From NCBI RefSeq assembly GCF_004307995.1, contig NZ_SIRE01000034.1, positions 1-64,000 of the forward strand: DNA of 64,000 bases, written 5' to 3'. Origin of the DNA: Paenibacillus thalictri (GTDB taxonomy: Bacteria > Bacillota > Bacilli > Paenibacillales > NBRC-103111). How positions within the stretch are numbered: position 1 is the stretch's first letter; every line of letters starts with the position of its first letter. Shown piece after piece: positions 57,718-64,000 of the stretch. Position numbers and translations under genes: made by a program. The notes below the pieces were generated by a model. That model did no database searches, was not told the origin of the DNA, and was given only the letters and a program-made list of their open reading frames with translations.

Positions 57718-59625
57718 ATGTTCAAAATCGGCATATCCAGGATCCGTTGGATCCGCTATTTGTTATCCGGATGTATTATCGTTTTATTATTTACGGCTTA
57801 TCGCATTATTACCGTTGAAGGTGAGCCGATTATGCCGAAGTTTGTTCTGATGCGGCTTGAAGATATCGGTCCCGGTGGCCAATATGCCACAATGGACGAT
57901 CTGGGCAAATTGCGTGCCGTTTTGGAATTTTTGCAAAATAATCATGCCGCATTTCATCTGGCTGTTATTCCGAGGTGGATCGATTATCCCGCAGAAGGCG
58001 GAAAATATGATGTTTCGTTAGATCAGAAGGACAACGCATATGTTCGGGCTTTTAACCGTCTGCTGCATCAGGCGCAGCAGAACGGGGCGGTGGTCGGCAT
58101 GCACGGTTACACGCACCAGGTCGGCAATGCACGTCGCGCGGACGGCCATCAGGAGAGCGGGATCGGCAATGAGTTTAACTCGCCGGGGGATAACGAAACG
58201 ATGTCTGCGGCTTTCGCGAAGCCGCGAATGCTGGAAGGCCTCCGTATCATGGAGAGCGCAGGGTTTCATCCAACCTTCTGGGAAGCGCCGCATTACCGCT
58301 CAACTTCGGAACAAGATGCGATGTTTCGCAATTACTTCGGTTTGAATTATCAGGCGGAGGTGCAAAATCACCGCAGCGCGCCGGCTGTATTTTACATGAA
58401 CCAGCGCAATACGGGGTATGGGGTTCCTACATTGGGATCGGTTTATGTGCCGACGCCTTTTGATTATATCGCTTATAACAAAGACGAACGGGTCATTTTG
58501 GACCGGTTGGGCAAAACCAATAACATCAACTCGTTTTTTTACCATCCGTTTCTGGAGTTCAAGCAGTTGATCCCGGTGACGGACGATGAGGGGCGGCCGG
58601 TCATTCGCGACGGTTTGCCGGAATATGCCTATCCGGTTCAAGAGAAGACGAATTTGCAGAAACTGCTGGCCGGACTTAAAGCCAAAGATTACCGTATGTA
58701 CACGATTCACGATTATGTGCCGTTCACCCCGGCTCAAAGCGTCGTTGTTGGTTCCTCCAAAGAAGCAAAGCTTGCGGTCGGCGATGTAACCGGAGACAAA
58801 CAAGCTGATCTTGTACGTTGGGATACGGCATCCGGAGATATCACGGTTGTGCCTTGTGATTACAAGCGAGCTCGAAACGAGCAGCAGCCTCAGCCGCAAA
58901 AATGGGCACGTATCCCATATGCCAATGGCGCGGCGATGACTTTATACGATACCAACGGAAGCGGAATCAGCGATTTGTATGTGTTCCAGCCAAGCGGCAA
59001 GCTGGAGGTATACACAGCAAACGGGGCAAAATTTGTTTCAGGACGAAGCTGGGCGGTTCCGCCCGGTGAATGGAATCAGATTTCCGTACAAAAACAACCT
59101 AACGGCGATGTGCTTGTGGCCGCGTTATCTCAAGACAGAACGCAGCTTGGTGGCGTCTGGCTGAGCAAAGGCGCAGCACAGCCGCTAAAGCCATACCTGT
59201 TCAGAACGGCGATAAAAACACTGCCGGTCGTTCATCCGTTGGCCGATGGCGCAGCCGGTGTATTTATTTCAAAAAAAGACACCGTTGGCGGTTTGCAGCT
59301 TACAGTGGATACGGCGGCATTGGCGTGGAAGATGCAAAAGCTGGAGTTTAACGTGCCTGAGGAGAACGGAGAGATCCGCTTCGGTGATTTTAACGGCGAC
59401 GGGTTGGAAGATATTTTGCGTTGGGATGCTGCAAACATGCGGTATACTGTGTATTTGCGGAATGAGAACGGAGAATATCGGCTGCTTTCGACATTTGGCC
59501 CATGGGGAAAATCCGGGCAAAGATTGCTTATCGCCGATTTTGACGGCAATGGGAAGATGGACATTGGTATTTTCGGCAGCCAAGATCCGTATCTGGACAT
59601 TGCGCTTTCATTTGAGTCGATATAA
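57718..59625 (+). CDS. DUF2334 deacetylase-like protein with FG-GAP-type repeats
   Basis: A 635-residue protein. A membrane anchor (SGCIIVLLFTAYRIITV, residues 16-35) is followed by a DUF2334 domain, a polysaccharide-deacetylase fold: VLMRLEDIGPGG, AFHLAVIPRWIDYP, GMHGYTHQVGN and FWEAPHYRSTSEQDAM. From about 350, FG-GAP/VCBS-like repeats appear (AVGDVTGDKQADLVRWD, YDTNGSGISDLYVF, FGDFNGDGLEDILRWD, IADFDGNGKMDIGIFG), whose DxDxDG-like loops bind Ca2+. The start is behind GAGGGGAG. The upstream 290 bases hold no gene. Confidence 0.85.
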   Translation: MFKIGISRIRWIRYLLSGCIIVLLFTAYRIITVEGEPIMPKFVLMRLEDIGPGGQYATMDDLGKLRAVLEFLQNNHAAFHLAVIPRWIDYPAEGGKYDVSLDQKDNAYVRAFNRLLHQAQQNGAVVGMHGYTHQVGNARRADGHQESGIGNEFNSPGDNETMSAAFAKPRMLEGLRIMESAGFHPTFWEAPHYRSTSEQDAMFRNYFGLNYQAEVQNHRSAPAVFYMNQRNTGYGVPTLGSVYVPTPFDYIAYNKDERVILDRLGKTNNINSFFYHPFLEFKQLIPVTDDEGRPVIRDGLPEYAYPVQEKTNLQKLLAGLKAKDYRMYTIHDYVPFTPAQSVVVGSSKEAKLAVGDVTGDKQADLVRWDTASGDITVVPCDYKRARNEQQPQPQKWARIPYANGAAMTLYDTNGSGISDLYVFQPSGKLEVYTANGAKFVSGRSWAVPPGEWNQISVQKQPNGDVLVAALSQDRTQLGGVWLSKGAAQPLKPYLFRTAIKTLPVVHPLADGAAGVFISKKDTVGGLQLTVDTAALAWKMQKLEFNVPEENGEIRFGDFNGDGLEDILRWDAANMRYTVYLRNENGEYRLLSTFGPWGKSGQRLLIADFDGNGKMDIGIFGSQDPYLDIALSFESI

Positions 59626-59654
59626 ACCGCTATTATTCATTCATTATGCGTTAG

Positions 59655-59707
59655 AAAAAGCAATTCCTTGGAGCCGCTGCCCGCGGCAAGAGGGATTGCT
59701 TTTATTT
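59655..59707 (+). terminator. Terminator after DUF2334 gene
   Basis: AAAAGCAATTCCTT pairs with AAGAGGGATTGCTTTT, with an inner GCCGC/GCGGC. Confidence 0.8.
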
Positions 59708-59822
59708 AGTTATGTGTTCTCTTGCGGACCGGCGAAGAATACGTCAGAATAAAAAGGCTGCACTTTCAAGACGATTATTAAAGTGGCTGAAAACAGGCCT
59801 AAAAGGATCGAAAGGAGACGGT

Positions 59823-61178
59823 ATGTTTACAAACTGGAAGCTGATCCTGAGTCTAGCCATCCCTTCGGTAGTTTCATTTGCGTCGGCTACGGTGACGGGG
59901 ACAATTAATCTCATCATGGTTGGACAGATGGGAGCGCTGGTGATCGCGATTGTCGGTGTATCCAACATTATTTGCTACAACGGGTGGGCGCTTTGCTCCG
60001 GCGTAGGGAATTCGATCAATTATTTGGTAGCGCAAAATTACGGGGCCGGCGATATGAAAAAAGGAATCGAACGCACATATGCCGCGCTTTGCTTATGCCT
60101 CGCGGTTGTTCTGCTGATTGTGCTGGCCGGTCTATTGGCGCCGGGGCTTATTTTACGGCTGATGGGCGGATCGGAGGAATTCGTGGCGGCGGGAACCGAA
60201 TATTTGCGGTACCGGTTGTTTGCGATCGCGGCGACAACAGTAGGGTTCGTGTTCCACGGATTTTTCCGCGGTATCGGCGATACGCGGACGCCGATGGTGC
60301 TGTCGCTTGCGGCTAACGGAGTGATGATCTTTTTTACATATGTATTGACTTACGGAAAACTCGGTTTTCCGGAATGGGGGCTTGTCGGAGCGGGGATCGC
60401 CGTACTCATCGGGGAACTGGTTAATGTGGCGGGTTGTGTATATGTGTATTTTTTTAAGCTGCACGACCGTTATCAGACCCGGACCCGCATGGCTATCGAC
60501 AGGGCGGAAGCGAAGCTGATTGCCTCGGAGAGCGGCAAGCTGGGCATGCAGGAAGTGGCGATGAGCCTGTCGATGTTTGTATTTACGATGTTTGTGACCC
60601 GGCTTGGCACCGAAGCGTTGGCCGCCAACGAGGTGGCGCTGAATGTGATGAGCCTTGGTTTTATGCCGGCGTTTGCATTTGGCGCGACGGCGACGATTCT
60701 GGTGGGGCAGGAAATAGGCAAAGGCAATCCGCGGGAAGCGCGGCGTGTAGGCACCGATGTCGCAGTGCTTGGCAGTTTGTTCCTGCTTGTGCTGGGGCTT
60801 GGCGAATTCGTGTTTGCCGAGCAGGTAGCTCGCATCTATACGCACGATCCTGCGGTATATGAACTGACGGCGCAGTTGATACGCATTTCCGCATTTATGC
60901 AGCTGTTCGACGGCCTGCTGAACTTTTACGCCGGAGGCTTAAGAGGGATCGGCGACACGACGTTTTTGCTGCGTTCCTCGTTTTTGCTGAGCTGGCTGGT
61001 GTTCATTCCGCTGACCTACGTACTGACGTTTCTGCTCGAGCTTCACAGCATCGGGTCATGGATTTCGCTGTATACCTTCCTAGCTTTGTTTGCTGTCACA
61101 ATCATGATCCGCTTCTATCGCACCGATTGGTCGCAAGTTGTCATGAAGCAGGCGGAACCAGGACATAGCCACAGTTAA
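59823..61178 (+). CDS. MATE-family multidrug efflux transporter
   Basis: A 451-residue protein with twelve membrane helices in two six-helix halves. The N-half opens LSLAIPSVVSFASATVTGTINLIMVG and has FFRGIGDTRTPM; the C-half has the matching ELGMQEVAMSLSMFVF and GGLRGIGDTTFLL. The duplicated RGIGDT motifs in H5/H11 are typical of the NorM/YeeO branch. It exports cationic compounds using Na+ or H+. The start at 59823 has AAAGGAG. Its specific drug is not known. Confidence 0.9.
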   Translation: MFTNWKLILSLAIPSVVSFASATVTGTINLIMVGQMGALVIAIVGVSNIICYNGWALCSGVGNSINYLVAQNYGAGDMKKGIERTYAALCLCLAVVLLIVLAGLLAPGLILRLMGGSEEFVAAGTEYLRYRLFAIAATTVGFVFHGFFRGIGDTRTPMVLSLAANGVMIFFTYVLTYGKLGFPEWGLVGAGIAVLIGELVNVAGCVYVYFFKLHDRYQTRTRMAIDRAEAKLIASESGKLGMQEVAMSLSMFVFTMFVTRLGTEALAANEVALNVMSLGFMPAFAFGATATILVGQEIGKGNPREARRVGTDVAVLGSLFLLVLGLGEFVFAEQVARIYTHDPAVYELTAQLIRISAFMQLFDGLLNFYAGGLRGIGDTTFLLRSSFLLSWLVFIPLTYVLTFLLELHSIGSWISLYTFLALFAVTIMIRFYRTDWSQVVMKQAEPGHSHS

Positions 61179-61181
61179 CCC

Positions 61182-61233
61182 AAAGCATAGTGCCGGTCAA
61201 GGATGATTTTTTGACCGGTTCCATGCTTTTTTT
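61182..61233 (+). terminator. Terminator after MATE gene
   Basis: AAAGCATAGTGCCGGTCAA pairs with TTGACCGGTTCCATGCTTTTTTT. Confidence 0.88.
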
Positions 61234-61423
61234 AGTTTACAAAATGCTTGGCCCGTTCCATCCCCTTCCTCCATTTCACTCCGCTTTTCCCGGAGAGTCT
61301 TTCATTCCATTTATACCGCCCGCATGTTAAGAGGATTTTAAAAGAAATCGGTTTTTACTATTATGGCGGTTGTCCCGGTTTGTTCCTATAATTAAAAAAA
61401 ACAACTAACCGAGGTGACAACGA

Positions 61424-62365
61424 TTGGACGCAGCTACATCCCCGCTAGCCAAAACTCGCGAAAAATCCAGACAAAAACGCTGGGAATCGCCGATTGCCGG
61501 ATATTTATTCATATCGCCTTGGCTGATCGGATTTTTCACACTGACGATTTATCCCATGATTCAATCTTTATATTATTCGTTCACTGATTTCTCCTTGCTA
61601 GAAGAGCCGAATTGGGTTGGCATCCGAAATTACCAGAGGATATTGACGACAGACGATAAATTCGTTCAATCCGTCAAAGTGACCTTCACTTATGTGTTGA
61701 CCTCGGTACCTCTGCGGTTGGTTGCGGCTTTGCTGATTGCCATGCTGCTGGTCAAAAGCGTAAGAGGCATGTCCGTCTACCGCACCGCCATCTATTTTCC
61801 TTCGCTGATCGGCAGCAGCATCGCCGTATCGATATTATGGCGAAATATTTTCGGCAAAGACGGGTACATCAACCACCTGTTAAGTTATGTCGGCATTGAC
61901 GGCCCCGGCTGGGTAACCGACCCGGATACGGCGCTGGGGACCTTGGTCCTGCTCGTTGTCTGGCAGTTCGGTTCGGCCATGGTCATCTTTCTGGCGGGGC
62001 TCAAGCAAATTCCGCACGATTTGTACGAAGCTTCCTCCGTGGACGGAGCAGGCAAGCTAAGGCAGTTTTTTAACATCACACTCCCGATGCTGACGCCGAC
62101 CATCTATTTTAATCTGATCATGGGCATCATTTCTTCCTTTCAAATGTTTACTCCGGCGATGATCATCACTCACGGGGGGCCGGTCAATTCGACGTATGCA
62201 TATGCCTTGTATTTATACGAGAGAGGTTTTGGACAACTGCAGATGGGTTACGCCTCGGGCCTGGCCTGGATCATGCTGCTGCTGATCGCCGCTTCGACTT
62301 CGATTATTTTCTTCACCTCTAAATACTGGGTATTCTACGAAACGGAAGGAGGGAAAAAGCGATGA
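61424..62365 (+). CDS. Carbohydrate ABC transporter permease (MalF/UgpA type)
   Basis: A 313-residue binding-protein-dependent permease with six membrane helices. The EAA motif that contacts the ATPase is KQIPHDLYEASSVDGAGKLRQFFNITLPML. The start is TTG at 61424 with GAGGTG seven bases upstream. It overlaps the second permease by ATGA. The substrate is an oligosaccharide or sugar alcohol from context only. No ATPase gene is in the cluster, as usual for Bacillota that share MsmX. Confidence 0.92.
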   Translation: MDAATSPLAKTREKSRQKRWESPIAGYLFISPWLIGFFTLTIYPMIQSLYYSFTDFSLLEEPNWVGIRNYQRILTTDDKFVQSVKVTFTYVLTSVPLRLVAALLIAMLLVKSVRGMSVYRTAIYFPSLIGSSIAVSILWRNIFGKDGYINHLLSYVGIDGPGWVTDPDTALGTLVLLVVWQFGSAMVIFLAGLKQIPHDLYEASSVDGAGKLRQFFNITLPMLTPTIYFNLIMGIISSFQMFTPAMIITHGGPVNSTYAYALYLYERGFGQLQMGYASGLAWIMLLLIAASTSIIFFTSKYWVFYETEGGKKR

Positions 62366-63210
62366 AGTCAAGCGGAGCCGCCAAACTTTTGTACCGCCAC
62401 CTATTCCTGACGATAACAAGTATTCTTATGATTTACCCCGTGATTTGGTGGGTAGGCGCCTCGCTGAAGTCCAATGAGGAGCTGAGCATGCCCGGCTTGT
62501 TCCCAAGCAAGCTGATGTGGAACAATTTTACGGATGGCTGGAAAGCCGTTCCGGGGCACACATTTACCGATTTCTACATCAACAATTTTCAGCTGGAAGC
62601 GGGCATATTGGTGACCACGGTATTTTCCTGCAGCTTGGTTGCATTTGGGTTTGCCCGGCTCGATTTTCCGCTGAGAAACTTTTGGTTCTCGATTCTGATG
62701 CTCACGCTGATGCTGCCGGGCCAAGTGACGATTATTCCGCAGTATGCGCTGTTTCATCATTTCGGCTGGGTAAATACATATTTGCCTTTTATCGTACCTC
62801 ACTCTTTGGCCGGAGGCGCCGGGGGCACCTTCTTTGTCTTCCTGCTCATTCAATTTATCCGGGGCATTCCCAGGGAATTGGATGAATCGGCCAAAATGGA
62901 CGGCTGCAGCTGGTTCGGCATTTACTGGAGAATTGTGCTTCCGCTAACCAAGCCGGCGCTGGTCACCGTATTGATTTATTGCTTCCTATGGAATTGGGAC
63001 GATTTCTTCGGCCATCTGCTTTATCTCAATTCTGTTGATAAATACACGGTGGGGCTTGCATTAAGAATGGTCAACGACTCGCAATCCGCCCAAGCGTGGG
63101 GCCAACTGCTGGCCATGGGACTTGTTTCGATCATCCCTTGCGCAATCATCTTTTTTATGGCCCAGAAGCATTTTGTCGAGGGGATCGCGACAACGGGGAT
63201 TAAGGGCTGA
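62362..63210 (+). CDS. Carbohydrate ABC transporter permease (MalG/UgpE type)
   Basis: A 282-residue second permease with six helices. The EAA loop reads RGIPRELDESAKMDGCSWFGIYWRIVLPL. It starts inside the stop of the first permease, and 97 bases separate it from the binding-protein gene. Together they form the channel of a CUT1-type sugar importer. Confidence 0.92.
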   Translation: MKSSGAAKLLYRHLFLTITSILMIYPVIWWVGASLKSNEELSMPGLFPSKLMWNNFTDGWKAVPGHTFTDFYINNFQLEAGILVTTVFSCSLVAFGFARLDFPLRNFWFSILMLTLMLPGQVTIIPQYALFHHFGWVNTYLPFIVPHSLAGGAGGTFFVFLLIQFIRGIPRELDESAKMDGCSWFGIYWRIVLPLTKPALVTVLIYCFLWNWDDFFGHLLYLNSVDKYTVGLALRMVNDSQSAQAWGQLLAMGLVSIIPCAIIFFMAQKHFVEGIATTGIKG

Positions 63211-63307
63211 TGCATGTGCTTTATTATGACTCTAAGATTTAAGGTAACAAGGTGACGATTATTCTTAACTTTAAGAATATATTAAAACAATAATGGAGGA
63301 ACTTAAC

Positions 63308-64000
63308 ATGCATGGAGCGAGCAAAAAAGTAACTTTGACGGTATTATCGGCAATGATTGGTTTGTCACTCGCGGGATGCAGCGGAGGGGCTGCCGGAACT
63401 GCCGGGTCGGGAGCAAAGCCTGCGGACAATAAAAGCGCGGCTCCGGGGGCGGACAATGCGGCGAAACCGGTCAAGCTGCGGATTAATTGGTGGGGTTCCC
63501 AACCCCGGCATGATGCGACGCTGAAAATTTTGGAGCTTTACACGAAAAAACATCCGAATGTCACCTTTGAGCCGGAATATTCGGGTTTTGACGGCTACAT
63601 CGACAAGCTGAACACACAAGCCGCCGCCAAAAGCGCTCCGGATATTATGCAGATGGACTCCGCGTGGCTGGCCGACTGGAATGGCAGAGGGCTCTTCGCC
63701 GATTTGGCAAGCCTCAATCTGAAGGATATTGATGAGGCTCTGGTAAGTACAGGGAAATACAAAGATAAGCAAACCGCTGTCCCGATCGGTAAAAACGCCT
63801 GGGGTATGGTGTACGACAAAGGTTCGCTGGATAAGCTCGGCTTCCAAATTCCAAAGGACGGCATCACATGGGACGACTTTTTCAAAATGGCCAAAGAAAT
63901 CAAGCAAAAGCTGGGCAAAGACCAATATGTAATTCAAGATTTGTCCAGCAACTGGGAGGCGTATTGGTCTTATCAGCTCAGTAAAGGCAAAGGTTATGCC
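63308..64000 (+). CDS. Sugar ABC transporter substrate-binding lipoprotein (partial, cut by window end)
   Basis: The first 231 residues of a family 1 solute-binding protein. The signal peptide has lipobox LAGC (about residue 20-23), an Ala/Gly/Lys linker follows, and the mature domain starts near residue 53 (KLRINWWGSQ...TLKILELYTKKHPNVTFEPE). The 3' end is beyond the window. ATGGAGGAAC precedes 63308. It should bind the sugar carried by the two permeases just upstream; here the binding protein comes last, the reverse of the more common order. Confidence 0.9.
   Translation, partial: MHGASKKVTLTVLSAMIGLSLAGCSGGAAGTAGSGAKPADNKSAAPGADNAAKPVKLRINWWGSQPRHDATLKILELYTKKHPNVTFEPEYSGFDGYIDKLNTQAAAKSAPDIMQMDSAWLADWNGRGLFADLASLNLKDIDEALVSTGKYKDKQTAVPIGKNAWGMVYDKGSLDKLGFQIPKDGITWDDFFKMAKEIKQKLGKDQYVIQDLSSNWEAYWSYQLSKGKGYA

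Noticed and set aside
57572..57850. A 92-codon frame upstream of the DUF2334 gene
   Set aside because: It overlaps the DUF2334 start in another frame and has no ribosome site.

Overview
The window is chromosomal DNA of an endospore-forming, Gram-positive, moderate-GC member of the Bacillota, most likely Paenibacillus or a close relative in Paenibacillaceae. The evidence is a gamma-type small acid-soluble spore protein behind a sigma-G-like promoter, PrkA and YtxC, a LiaFSR cell-envelope system, a three-SLH-domain surface protein, an S-box and a T-box leader, many strong Shine-Dalgarno sites with frequent TTG/GTG starts, and a futalosine-pathway gene (MqnC). No rRNA, tRNA, prophage, CRISPR array or intact insertion sequence was seen.

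Layout. 1-2.7 kb: a zinc-limitation cluster (zinc-binding lipoprotein, CobW-type GTPase, and an L33 ribosomal protein that has lost its zinc cysteine pairs). 2.7-10.4 kb: a MITE-like palindromic element, a FEN-type exonuclease, a cupin, a GNAT acetyltransferase, a long-hairpin repeat, ilvD, two small conserved proteins, an HRDC protein and CorA. 10.7-14.3 kb: an S-box-controlled methionine operon metA-metI-metC. 14.4-19.1 kb: mqnC, ytxC and T-box-controlled thrS. 19.2-26.5 kb: a 3D-domain protein, a spore protein, a VOC dioxygenase-like protein, an ammonium transporter, liaFSR and a YugN-like protein. 26.7-30.7 kb: a membrane-anchored HtrA protease followed by an OmpR-type response regulator and histidine kinase. 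30.7-40 kb: ispH, a DUF2062 protein, DAHP synthase, a beta-type (E. coli-like) glutamine synthetase, a DUF1800/DUF1501 pair, thpR and serC. 40-49 kb: a lone response regulator, trmL, an AbrB-type regulator, a 32-residue membrane peptide, a phosphodiester-glycosidase-like operon, two TrxB-like flavoproteins, a polysaccharide deacetylase, a DUF2161 nuclease-like protein that appears to start at ATC, and a glycerol-1-phosphate dehydrogenase. 49-64 kb: prkA behind four tandem hairpins, a Gly/His/Tyr/Pro-rich protein, a LytTR-PAS-histidine kinase fusion, the SLH surface protein, a TPR protein, a coiled-coil repeat protein, a deacetylase with FG-GAP-like repeats, a MATE transporter and a sugar ABC importer cut by the window end.

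Most genes are housekeeping genes in short, terminator-bounded units. The less ordinary content is in repeats and atypical genes: two copies of a roughly 150-170 bp hairpin family (5191-5357 and 26453-26601), a 229 bp MITE-like palindrome flanked by CTAG, a 96 bp tandem duplication at 46521-46730, four 41 bp hairpin repeats directly upstream of prkA, the non-canonical start of the DUF2161 gene, the DNA-binding-domain/kinase fusion, and the GSI-beta glutamine synthetase. I did not see a clearly new defence or mobile system.
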